From positions 329,026-393,025 of the forward strand of contig NMRB01000077.1 of NCBI GenBank assembly GCA_002633025.1: a stretch of 64,000 nt of DNA, read 5' to 3'. The notes below the pieces were generated by a model, which saw only the letters and a list, made by a program, of their open reading frames with translations, was not told where the DNA came from and made no database searches. A program made the translations under genes and the position numbers. Origin of the DNA: Notospermus geniculatus (lineage: Eukaryota > Nemertea > Pilidiophora > Heteronemertea > Lineidae). Position 1 is the first letter of the stretch. The number at the start of each line of letters is the position of its first letter. This document shows positions 44,804 to 56,115 of the stretch, piece after piece.

Positions 44804-45836
44804 GACAGAATCTCCATTGAATAGTGCTCATGAAGAGCTTTCATGTGGTACCATCATCTTGGTGATCTGAATGAACTGAAAAAGGAATTTTACGAGAAGT
44901 GTCTTAAGTCCCAAGGGGTTTAAAACCAAGAGTGGTAGTTCCTTTGCTTGATACAATTACAGTTGATAAGTGGTGAACTACAGGCCCTGGTCGAGGTTTG
45001 CCTGGTCGTCTTGATGAGATTCAGTGATTGTTTACCACTCGTTAGCTCCTCAATTAATCAATCAATTAATAATTGGCTGATTAATTCCAGCCATCTGTAA
45101 TTACACTCACCTGTCAAGTCCACCTGAAATGTCGTCTGTTTTTCTGCTGATCGTGGTCGTGGTAGATTTCTCCCTGTCAATGGAGGCAGATTCTCAACGA
45201 ATGAAAGCCTCCTCTCCCAGTTCTTCAATGCTATGAGAAGTAAAAGCTTATACTCCTACTTTGTACAGTGCCCAGTAATGCATTTGTATAGCAAAAATGA
45301 AGCACAAAAGCAGGTGCTAAACAAGCCTTGAAATCGTTGTTATTTTGGTCACTGTGAACATCCTGAACAGGATCTGCTGCTTGTCACGTACCACCTCCTT
45401 GCTCCCATTATTCTCCTCTGGCCATGACAAAATTTGATGGATTTTCGCATCAGTGTGCATCCATAATAGGTGCTACCTTTTCAGACAGCATTTGTGGGCA
45501 AAATAGCGTGTTTTCCCAAGTTCTTGGTTCAGTCTGCAATTTGGGGTTTGTCGGTTGTTGGACATTCTGAATAATTGAATCTCGTTTATTTTGTAAGGCT
45601 GATCTGACACAAAGCATTAGCTTATCAGCTCCCTGTGTGACAGAATCACATGGAAAATGAACACTGATCTCGCTTTTACTACATTTTGGCAATATATCTG
45701 TTTCGTATTTGTCCATTTTTGGCAAGAATCTCAAAAAAAGTGAATAATATGGCAATGTCAGCATATTATCTGTGTGCCATCATCTCTCTGTATCAGTGCC
45801 ATGGTCGTCTGCTTTGCTTTCCTGCCCCTTTCAGCA

Positions 45837-46082
45837 ATAGACTTTATCACTCCAAAAGAGTGCAGCACCTGACGGGTCAGCGTCGTCATGACGTCCCGCA
45901 CGTCATTTCATGATGTCTTGAGGTGAGATGAAAAAAAGTCGAATTAATATTTCACGACGTCATGATCGCTGAAACAACTGGACTTTTTTTCGAGTCGCGT
46001 CATGGCATTCAGAAATGACGTGCGGGACGTCATGACGCTGGACCCGTCAGGTGCTGCACTCTTGGAGTGATAGAGTCTATTA
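45837..46082. mobile_element. Foldback element, about 246 bp
   Basis: AATAGACTTTATCACTCC, then GTGCAGCACCTGACGGGTC on the left pairs with GACCCGTCAGGTGCTGCAC and GGAGTGATAGAGTCTATT on the right. Inner arms include CATGACGTCCCGCACGTCAT and its complement. Confidence 0.8.
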
Positions 46083-47389
46083 GCAGGTGTACACACCTCA
46101 GCCTGTGNTTTGTGTGTACCTCTAGTCTGTGGTGACTTGCACACGAAATTTCAGCGCAGTCTGATTCCTGACTTTGCCACTAGGGGGCCAAAACGAAAAA
46201 CTGTCAAATATGGCTTGTATGGGATTCTTATGCCTTCCACCACTGTGCTAAAAAGCCAAGCGGGCACAGTGCCATTGGCACTATTTTTAGATTTGTATCA
46301 TCTAATGTTGATATCGCCATCGTGTACAATTCACAGGCAAGCCTTATAATCTTTTGACCCCTCCTGTTCTCTATTCCCTTCTCTTTAGCTTGTTCTGTAG
46401 GGCTGTCGTTGAATCTGTCTGTCGTCAGGTAATCACAGTGACAAAAATGCCAAACTGGCTCTACTTCGGAGCACACAAGACAGGACACTAACTTGCTGTG
46501 ACCTCCTGCACATGACACGCTCCCCATCAAACCCCCTTAGTTAGCGTTGATACCAGTTATACTGGCGGAGATGTCGTGTGCGAGAAGTCAGGGGTTCAAG
46601 TCCTGCCTTGGATGGTTGACATGTGTTCTCCCTTCTATGATAAGAGCTGTATATCTCAGCTGTCGACCAGTGGGAATATAGTCAATCGTAGTAACAGCTC
46701 CATTGTGTGCTACTAAGTACACAGAATTGTAGAGTTTGGCTGTTACATCAAATGACCATGCCCCCTGATCTTGAGCGGAGGTTCTCCAATTGGGATGCAC
46801 TTCAGTCAACTGACTGCATATGAAGCAAGGTAGTCTACCTCTAAAACTAGGCCTTATTGATTCCTGCTGCACTTAACATCAACATTTCCCGATGTTTTTG
46901 AAGAAAAACAAGGAATAAAAAAAATGGACATGAGTTTTCGTCGCTCCCTTTGGTAACTTTTGTACATTTGCACGTTCCTTTCACATCAAGTGTTGCTCCC
47001 ATCTTGTGGCTGTTGTCGTCGCATAAGTTCGATATGACATAGATTAGGACAGTTATAAACCTTGGTGATTGTTTATTAGATTTGCATATAGGTGTCGCCA
47101 CCATTTGATACTTCCCGTGAATCGTAGTTTGTTGATGATGGATGTTTTTAGTCATTTTACTTGTTACATAACGGCCAGAAAGTTCTGTAATATAGTTGGC
47201 CTTCTGTCGCAATAAAATACATTGTTTGAATTGAAATTCTTGTCAATTTCTCTGTGTACATTTCACTTATCATATTCACTGTTGTACAGTTTACAATGTC
47301 TGGAAGAGAAACTCAACAAATCTCGTTTGAGGTGTGGCTTAGTGCATTTCCAGAAATACAAGGCAAAGTAGATGTTTGGCAACAACCAC
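46083..47389. other. Intergenic sequence, no gene recognised
   Basis: Contains a B-box-like GGGGTTCAAGTCC near 46592 without a convincing A box, and an AATAAA at 47211-47216 that belongs to no recognised transcript. Confidence 0.4.
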
Positions 47390-47790
47390 CACTATGGACA
47401 ATTTACAAGACAACGTTTGTTCCTCTCATCTTTACCCTGAATGCAGGCAATGCTCTTGATCATCTCCCAAACTGGCCTAAATCAGTTGGGAGTCCTTGAC
47501 AATAGGATATCTTGTCATTGGCCAATGAGCAATGGGGTAGACCCTTGACAAACAGCAACAAGTTCTATTCGTCTTTACCCTAAAAGCAATCATTCCTCTT
47601 CACCACGTCCCAACTGGAGTAGACTAGTCGGGAGTCCCTGATGCCAGTATGTCTTGACGCTCACCACCGAGGTTCGAGGTTGACCCTTGACAAACAGCAA
47701 CTTGTTCCTAACAGCAACCAATGCACCGCATCATCTCCCAAACCGGTATAAACCCGTCAGGAGTCCCTGACACGAGTATATCTTGACCTG
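47390..47790. repeat. Degenerate tandem repeat, about 130-140-bp period
   Basis: TCAGTTGGGAGTCCTTGACA and variants recur near 47482, 47624 and 47752. Each is associated with CTCCCAAACTGG/CGTCCCAACTGG upstream and, in two units, CTTGACAAACAGCAAC. Confidence 0.6.
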
Positions 47791-49499
47791 ATGCTTATAA
47801 TCTGCATCATACTAGTGAAGGAGCTCGGCTCCACTTCAGATAAAGACCTTGAAGCCCTGGAGGATGTTGAGCGTAACTTCTCATCATGAAGGGTTGCTAC
47901 TCTAAAGATTTCTGTCCATTCAAGTGTTCTGATGGTTCAAATAGCGTAGATAGAGTAGCTTCTTTTCATGGGGTAATCCGAGGCAATTTGGATCATTGGT
48001 GGCAAGGTCTTGTGAGGATTAAACGGTTCATAAGACACTGGGTCTAGTGGTCATGTGATGCTTTTTGGCCAGTCAGGGCTGATTACAGTGTCATGTGATG
48101 GTGTGGTGGGCAATCGGGCTTTGTTAAGGATGAGGTGATGTCCATGCCCAAAAGGCTAATGAATTTTCTTTTAAAAAACACAACTACTTTCACCCAAATA
48201 GTTCTTTATTCTTAACATCTCTTAACACTTTTGAACTGCTGAAGTTGAGAGTTGAAATCCAGTGGCAGCTCTGCTACTTACCTAAGCTCCGGCGATACAC
48301 ACTGCCACCTGTTTCACTCACCTCAAATCCTCTCAGGCTTGCCATCATGCCCTGAAACTTGAAAAGGGAGAGGTTAAGTTTGAGAAACTCAATGTTAAAG
48401 TGTGGATTCTGAGCCTGACCATCCCTAGGCCTATCCCCAAAAAATACAATGGGATACCCGCGTGACAAACTTTGCTACGGGGTGGCGATGTGATCGATTG
48501 ACCCGTCGCGACGTCATTGACGTCATTTTGGGTGTTGACATTGCGTCATGAAAAAGTGACCTGTACATTTTTCTGCAGGAATAATGAGACAAAAACGTTG
48601 TTTTTATCGAAAACCTATCTCCTCATTTTAAGGAAAAAAGCAACGACATTTAAGAAATTTTCATCTGCTACAGGATGATGTAAGTTTACTGCCAGGCGGC
48701 CAACAGAAACGGGTTATTTTTACTCTAGAAATAAATGGAAATAACGCTAGAAAAAAGAAACTTCGGGCGCATCGATCGCAGCGCCGCGTCCTGACGTTAG
48801 TACCGCGGGTACCTCATTGCAGCCTGTACGCTTGGCAGTATTCAGTACCTCAGTAGACGTATATTGTGTTGTATTCTCTAGTGCATTTCATGTCTTGTGC
48901 TGTTAGGAATGCAGTATAATGTTTAACAATGTGTGTTCAGTTTGTGTCTGATAATGCTCGACACACGAGACCTTCACCATACTCAACCTAATCGCCTGGG
49001 AATCATTATAGAAAGAACCGTATAGGTATCAAATGATCTGAGCATTCAGTCGATGGATCTATTCAAAAAGAAGCAAGAAAAACTGGCCGTTCAACAATCT
49101 AGCAAGAAAAATATGGTTTTCGTGCTAGATCAGATTATATATGATACCCGCAATTGCTATTGTCCGATTGGTACAGACCCTGGAAACAGCAGTTTGACAC
49201 CACAAAAACGTCTTATTCAAATTGTCTGCCATTACGCCAAAGTCTGGATTATAGGGTCCCGGACTTGTGGCAGATATGGTGCACTTAGAGATATTGGCAT
49301 TGTAGAGACATTTGTAATGTTTCCTGTCACTGCTGAGTCGTCAGTTTTGACAAGATATTGGTCGTGGTGTATTATTTCCTGCCAATACAAAGACAATTGA
49401 CATGTGTCAGAACGCAATGATTGATCATCTAAGTGCACTGCTTTTGGGTATCTCTCGATATGGCGTCACTACACTCCATGCATTTCTGCTTGAACTGCA
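47791..49499. other. Intergenic sequence, no gene recognised
   Basis: The 115-codon + frame at 49053-49400 (starting MDLFKKKQEKLAVQQ) has no recognisable domain and no clear splice or promoter context. A palindromic CRE-like TGACGTCA occurs at 48518-48525. Confidence 0.4.
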
Positions 49500-49690
49500 A
49501 TGTGCATTTGTTCGTGCAATGACTAGGCTCTGCATGACGAGACTCAGTGCATTCGTACATGTATGACCAGGCTCTGTGCATTCGTACATATGACTAGGCT
49601 CTGTGCCTTCGTACATGTTAGTACCAGGCTCTGCGCATTTGTACATGTAATGACTAGGCTCTGTACATTCGTACATTATAACAATGTGTA
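49500..49690. repeat. Minisatellite, about 29-30-bp unit (TGACTAGGCTCTGTGCATTCGTACATG family)
   Basis: About six imperfect units of GCATTCGTACATG, TATGACTAGGCTCTG. The long minus-strand open frame here (49425-49832) is produced by the repeat. Confidence 0.8.
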
Positions 49691-50181
49691 TATGCCCTTC
49701 AGGGTTCATGCATTCAGGAAAATATATGCACTGGGCATGTAAATGACAAAGACCCAAATGCACTTGTTTGCAGTAACCTGTTGTCAGTGCATTTGCAACT
49801 ATGCATTGTGCATAAAAGGAAGTGAAACGCAAACCGCCTCTGAGCTAGGCCCTGAGCAAGATGAAAACAATAACAAATACAGTTAACAGCTCGACATTGT
49901 TCAGTCTTCGCCAAATGCCCTTTAGGAATCGTACAGAAGCAATTACTGGTCAATGTTGATTGAATCAATATGATCTTCTGCTCGAGGCGTGGCCACACAA
50001 TGAGATGTCCGATTCGTACACTCGGGGACCTTTATGGTTGTTCAGGGTGTGTGTTGGTCAAAGCCACCAAAATGGTTCTTAACATGGGCCACTTGATCCC
50101 TGGCTCCTGGATGTTAGGATATCAGCAAGGAGATATCCACAACATGGAGTGGAATGCAAACTTGGACATCCAACAGCTGTG

Positions 50182-50690
50182 AAAGTTTCTAGCAAGAATA
50201 CCACTATTGCCAAAGTTTCTAGCAAGAACATCTCTGTTGTTGCCGAAGTTTCTAGCAAGAACATCACCATTGCCAAAGTTTCTAGCAAGAACAGCACCAT
50301 TGCCAAAGTTTCCAGCAAGAACAGCACCATTGCCAACTAGCAAGAACATCACCATTGCCAAAGTTGCTAGCAAGAACAGCACCATTGCCAACTAGCAAGA
50401 ACATCACCATTGCCAACGTTTCTAGCAAGAACATCCCCACCACCATCGTTGAAGTTTTCAGCGAGACCATCACCATTACCAAAGTTTCTAGCAAGAACAT
50501 CACCTTTGCCAACATTTTACAGCAAGAACATCACTATTGCCAAAGTTTTCTAGCAAGAACATCTCCACCACCATCGCTGAAGTTTTCAGCAAGACCCAGC
50601 AAAAGCAGCACCAATGCCAAAGTTTCTACCAAGAACATCACCTTTGCCAAAGTTTCTAGCAAGAACATCAACCAGCACCCAAGTTTTCAG
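50182..50690. repeat. Minisatellite, 30-bp unit (AAAGTTTCTAGCAAGAACAT + CACCATTGCC)
   Basis: About sixteen units, several truncated. Because 30 is a multiple of three, frames stay open on both strands (+ reads KVSSKNITIA repeatedly). No start context, signal or flanking coding sequence supports a protein. Confidence 0.85.
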
Positions 50691-51609
50691 CCCAAATGCC
50701 TCCATCATTGTTGCCAAAGGACTTCCACAAAAACTTCTTTTGTGCAGGAAACAGCAGTGAAAAAAGGAACGTTCAATACGGCAATGAAAACAGTTCCATT
50801 GCATCATTGAACATGAAATTGACTTCCACTAATGGAGCTCTGTCATTGGTGTGACTCGTTCAATACTCTTTCTATAAACCTTACGATGTCTGACAGGCAC
50901 TAAACGCCTCATAAAGGAAGGCTTCTCAGGGTGGCTTCCTCTGACCGTAGGAGCCGTCACGACATAAAAGAATCTTGATCCACTCATAGAAATCCAATTT
51001 CTTTGGTGAGAATCAATTTGTGTTCTGTTGAAGGGATAAATTGCGGTGCCTCAGTCGTTAATGGGGAGAGAATCGTGTATTGTACGATAAATGATAAGTC
51101 TTGCTGATTGTAATGGAAGCTGAGGTGCTCCTACAGAGAGGATAATTATCATGAAGTGGTCAGGGCAGTTAGGCCCTCAATTTACAGGGGGATATAGGAA
51201 CATTGCACGGTTATTTCATGCAGAAATCCAAAGCTACGGTGAAAAATGACTAAAGATTCTTGCGGTCATTCTGCCCAAAACTCCGCATCCCCACCAAAGT
51301 GTGTGACCACGAGTGTCTTTGTCTGAACTGTCACCCCTAATGGAACTGGTATTGACTCTGTATCCATTTACTAAAAGCACTTCAAGTGCTTTACAGCCCA
51401 TATGAGTGTATATGGAAAAGTATGAGTGTATATGGAAAACTATTGGCTGGCTCTTCTAACCTCTGATGCACTCTCAGGGAGTGATTCAGCCCTGGTTAGC
51501 GTGAGAACCGAAAATATCAGGTTGCAAATTGGTGCCGTAGGGTGCCATTGTCTTGCATCACTGGGGTTTTGACTTTGGTTCAGCAACCAAAAGGATGGAG
51601 CTATAAGAA

Positions 51610-51800
51610 AGTACAGGCTGTCAGAATGACCCAGTGGGAACATCATTGCCTAACACCGCTGAGGATCTGGGTTTGAACCCCAGTCAGACCCATTCTTCCT
51701 CTGATAAAGATGGCAACTCTCTTTGACAGTGCAGGTGTCTCCGGACACTCTGGTTTCCTCCTGTCGTACATTTATTCGCCTGCAGAGCTAATAGTGCTTA
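51610..51800 (+). mobile_element. tRNA-derived SINE
   Basis: A-box-like ACCCAGTGGGAAC and B box GGGTTTGAACCCC at tRNA spacing, then CAGTCAGACCCATTCTTC, a GGCAACTCTCTTTGACAG segment and TGGTTTCCTCCTG. The copy at 60310-60530 matches block by block. Confidence 0.7.
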
Positions 51801-51875
51801 TTCGCCTGCAGAGCTAATAGTAGACAGAGCTAATAATGCCTCAGTAGATGCTCAGCTCTTGATCCGATATTCAAA

Positions 51876-52161
51876 GGGCGTGTTCGAATCCTTGTTCTTG
51901 ACCACACTCGTGCTGACCCAGTTCATGTAGTTGCTGACTCAACTCGAGAACGACAGTCTTGAATGCCGAGAACACAACCTGTGTCGGGTCAAGAACAGTG
52001 TTCTCCTCACTCCCCACTCAGCAGAGGGTTAAAAAGAACACGTTCTTGGCCCAACTTGAGTTGCTTCTCGGCGTTCGAGACTGCCGTTCTCGAGTTGAGT
52101 CAACATCTACATGAACTAGGTCACCACGAGTGTGGTCAAGAACGAGGATTCGAATACGCCC
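51876..52161. mobile_element. Foldback element with GGGCGTGTTCGAATCC ends (286 bp)
   Basis: GGGCGTGTTCGAATCC on the left and GGATTCGAATACGCCC on the right are inverted repeats. The arms continue through TTCTTGACCACACTCGTG and ACTCAACTCGAGAACG. AAA flanks both ends. Non-autonomous. Confidence 0.8.
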
Positions 52162-52595
52162 AAAGAGAGTTGATTGGGCCAACCCAAAGCGAACCTGCAG
52201 ACATCAAACCAAGGTTTATCATCCGGCCACGAACCCCAATCCATTCTTTATATTCCTATGCTACTTTCCTAAGTTGTGGAAGATCACTCGATGGGCAATT
52301 CTCATTGGGGAAGATAACCGCTGACTCATTGTGTATGCATGAACACGGGACACGTTGATGTTTATTGCAAACTTCTGCAACTTGGTTATATGGTTTACTA
52401 TGGAATATTTATGAAATGTGAGATAGTAGATTGTCTGCTTCTGATGGGCAAGCTGTGGACTAAATGGATTGTTGGCGTCGTGCTGAGGCCTGGGCGATCA
52501 CGGCAGGGACGCCAGATGTGTTATTGACTAATAATCAGATTCGGTGTAAAAAGGACGTGCTCAGATTATAAATTAATGATAAGTGCATTCACAGC

Positions 52596-52745
52596 TGTCC
52601 AAGTGGTGAAGTGGCAACATGTAGTGCCTGTCACCTTTGAGATCTCAGGTTCAATTGCCAGTCAGACCAGGTACTCAAGTGATAGTGATAGTGATAGAGA
52701 GCGTAGGCCCCTCTGGGGTTGCGGTTTCTTCCCACATTACATAGA
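52596..52745 (+). mobile_element. tRNA-derived SINE, diverged
   Basis: A box TGGTGAAGTGGC and B box AGGTTCAATTGCC, then CAGTCAGACCAGG as in the SINEs at 51610 and 60310. A (GTGATA)n stretch and a GCGGTTTCTTCCC block follow. Confidence 0.65.
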
Positions 52746-53760
52746 AATTTTCTAATGTTTAGCTAACAATGAGGCAAAGAGCTCACAACTCTTCACTCGG
52801 TATTCTGATTCTGAAGGAGCATTCACAGCAGGTTTTCGAAAAAAATATGTCTGATGATTCATATTGGGTGGGTTGGAAACACAGACATTTTGTGTGAGAC
52901 GAGAAAAAGTTATCGGGGATGTTCTGTCGATGTTTAATGAGGCGTGGTTAAAAAATGAGACCATAGTTTGATACGCCAACTCTATTGACCTTTTGAATAT
53001 AAATAAAAAGTTATGGGAATGAATATTGAAATATTGAAAATCACTGATTTGAGTCAAATGATTATTGAGTGGTTGGTTATTTACGGTGGGCGAAAATGAA
53101 TAGCGGTTAGTTGGTTTAGAATAACGAGACAATTTCTAAGAAACAGTCTCCATTCGCCTCTTGATCTTGACAAATTAAGGGTTTGTTCCGTATGTAGCAA
53201 AATGAGCTGCGCATCCATAAAAGGCCGTGATATTTCTGTCTTGTTTCATTTCCATCATAATATTGAGGTCTGATCCAGGTTTATTGATATCAACGTTCAT
53301 TTTGGTGAAAAAATCCACTAATGTCTGTGTGCAGGAGGAGGTATATGTATTACATATGTATTTTACTGACGCTATGAAAAATTGCACGTGGGTGTACTAA
53401 TGTGTACAAGTAAAAAACAATGTGTTCGGAAATATGAAGTATTACTTTGATGAAGGACAATATTATGTTGTGAGAATAAAGGAGTTTACTCAATCAGTTT
53501 CTGACGCAAGCAGACGACATTTCAAAGTCTTGATTTTTAGCCAAATGTGTCTGTTGGCAGGAAATGTTTGAAGAAGTAATGTTCATTTGTGCAGGTTTGA
53601 GGATGTTTCTTCAAATTTTCTCCACAAATTTTTTTTTACTTTGCCTATGGCAGATATAAAACGTCGTGAATTCTTGAAAGCTGAAGACGATTGCGGCTAC
53701 TGAATGCTTGTGCATGAATGATTGATAGCAATGTTGTGATGTGGCAATAACAGTGATATG

Positions 53761-54012
53761 ACAATAGACAAATCCCAAATTACCAGATCTGCGCATTTCC
53801 GCCGAAATCGTAAACAGAACCTCGACCTGAAACCAGCTGACGTGACGCAATCCATGATTCAGCAATGGACTACTCTGATGCGACGTCGTTGAAGTCACTG
53901 TCGTGGGGTTGTCTGCGTCACGTCATTCCGTTTCAGACTGAGGTTCTGTTTACAATTTCGGCGGAAGTGCGCAGATATTTCTCGTTTTCGTCCATTTGGG
54001 ATTTGTCTGTAA
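53761..54012. mobile_element. Foldback element, about 250 bp
   Basis: TAGACAAATCCCAAAT, GCGCA and TTTCCGCCGAAATCGTAAAC, AGAACCTC on the left mirror GAGGTTCTGTTTACAATTTC, GGCGGAA and ATTTGGGATTTGTCTGT on the right. Inner arms carry CTGACGTGACGCA and its complement. Confidence 0.75.
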
Positions 54013-54710
54013 CAATGATAAATACTGCATGCAGAGGGACATTTCAAGGAGCAATGAGTCAACTTACCCATGTGTCCTACTTGGCACTTGGTGAGTTCAT
54101 CATTTTCAGTCGACCACAAGTCCATCCATTTCGATGGCCATACTTCCTTCCGGCTGTCAATGAACTGCCCTGAGTTCCGTAAGAATCTGTCAAATGAGTT
54201 GGTGGTGGAGACGTTGGTAGCCAGAAGGGCAGATCTTCCAGCCAATGGTAATGATTCAATCCCTCGTTTGGTTGCAGAAGTTGACCTGGAAAAGGTTCGA
54301 TCAGCATTTTGAAACAACCTGTATGAAATCCTAGTTCCTCTCAGCACTGGCTCCATTCAGAGGTAACAGAACACATTCATCTTTGTTTGTAGAGAAACAT
54401 CTCTGGAGATTGGTAATTACTGGCAATGTAGCTAACGAATTTCATGTCTGACTTGGTACGAGTTTGTCGTTCTGATCAAGCATGTTGATAGCTCATCCGT
54501 TTGTTTTCGTTCACCTGATGCAATGAGATGCACCTTGCAGAAGAACTAATGATTGCAAATTGGCTAAATTTTACACCGTAGAGTTTTTGCTCCATGTTCT
54601 ATTCAGCTGCCTGGAGGTTCTGCTCAGATTCGCAGACAAGATAAACATACTTCATTTGTACCCTCAAGCTGGACAAGCTCTTGTTGTTTTCATCAACTTC
54701 TTTTACCTAG

Positions 54711-55010
54711 TTGACCTTGACCTTGTCTGTTTGACCTTGACATTATCTATTTGACCTTGACTTTGGTCTTGTCTGTGTGACCTTGACCTTGTTGGTTTGA
54801 CCTTGGCCTTGTCTCCTTGGTCTTGTCTGTTTGATCTTGGTCTTGTCTGTTTGACCTTGACATTGTCTGTTTGACCTTGACCATGTTGGTTTGACCTTGA
54901 CCATGTTGGTTTGACCTTGACCATGTTGGTTTGACCTTGGCATTGTCTGTTTGACCTTGGCGTTGTCTGTTTGACCTTGACATTGTCTGTTCAAAATGTC
55001 TGTTCAATCT
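54711..55010. repeat. Minisatellite, 20-21-bp unit (TTTGACCTTGACCATGTTGG)
   Basis: About fourteen units of TTTGACCTTG(A/G)C-TTGTCTG. Every unit holds TGACCTTGA/G. Three overlapping minus-strand open frames are repeat shadows. Confidence 0.9.
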
Positions 55011-55734
55011 TGACCAGTTGATATCATTTGCCCATTCGACATTTTCAAGGTCAAATGAGGAAAGCCACCAGACGTCATTGATTGTGGGAATCTTGTAGGA
55101 ATAATTTGGAAACCAGACTGAAATATCCCACCACTAACGCTTTAACCTTGCCTACCTTGGCATTCCTGAATTGCCATTGATGCTTGGTTACTGTGCACAC
55201 TTGCAGAGCCTGTATTACATATCACATTGTTATTGCTATAAAAAAGTGTGGGAGGCTCTGGAACATTGTCTATCAACTGAGTTGGAGAAATAGCTTGCAA
55301 AAATACCATTATCATTGCTAACACTGATACCATGCTGTGTTGTGTTTGATGTTATATGAGATGTGTGATGTTCTACGTGGAATTATGTTCTTCAATTCCA
55401 CAGGTGGCTGAGTACCTGGTAACGAGATGAGGTCTGAGGCATCATCCCCTGAGGTGGAAAAAGTTGGAAACAGACGTGTGCTTAATGCTACAATAACTTA
55501 AGGTGTTATCACAGCAAGAGAAGGCTCTGATACTGATGTGAACACGGGTTGATTGCTGGTAGGCCTACTTGGCCAACATGTACACCTACAAGATAATGGT
55601 ACTCTCAGCAAATTAGAAACTACAGTTTGAATGTTTTACTGTTGTGACTGTCGGTGAACTTACATAGTTACCTAACAACGTTCCTTGAGTGACTGCAATC
55701 CTGTACTCACTGATTGGGTCCTCGAATGACTGTT

Positions 55735-56115
55735 TTCCTCGACTGAATTATTCGGTTCCTGGATTGAATAACAGGGTTCCTGGATCAAGCGTGTCCCTTG
55801 ATTGAATGAAAAAGGTCCCTTGATTGAGTAACGGAATTCCTGGATTAATAACAGAGTTCCTGGATTGAATAAGAGGTTTCCTGGATTGAATAACAAGGTT
55901 CCTATATTGAATTACAGGATTCCTTGATTGAATAACGCATTCCTTGATTGAATAGGAATCTTTCTGGATTGAGGAACACGTCCCTATAATATATATTGAA
56001 TAATAGGGTTCCTTGATTGAATAATCGGATTCCTTGATTGAATAATAGGGTTCCTTGCTTGAATAATCAGGTTCCTTGATTGAATAATCGGGTTCCTTGA
56101 TTGAATAACAGGTTT
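55735..56115. repeat. Minisatellite, about 21-bp unit (TTCCTTGATTGAATAACAGG)
   Basis: About seventeen imperfect units alternating TTCCTTGATTGAATAA and TTCCTGGATTGAATAA. Confidence 0.9.

Noticed and set aside
46570-46640. B-box-like GGGGTTCAAGTCC suggesting a tRNA or SINE
   Set aside because: No A box at proper spacing and no stem pairing could be found.
48518-48525. Palindromic CRE (TGACGTCA)
   Set aside because: A single 8-bp site with no promoter or gene nearby; similar ACGTCA strings are common in the nearby foldback elements.
49425-49832. 135-codon minus-strand open frame
   Set aside because: It spans the 30-bp minisatellite and consists of repeated ECTEP-type units; a repeat shadow.
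54703-55007. Three overlapping minus-strand frames rich in SRSNRQ/KVKQT
   Set aside because: All derive from the TGACCTTGA minisatellite, whose 20-21-bp unit gives similar peptides in every frame.
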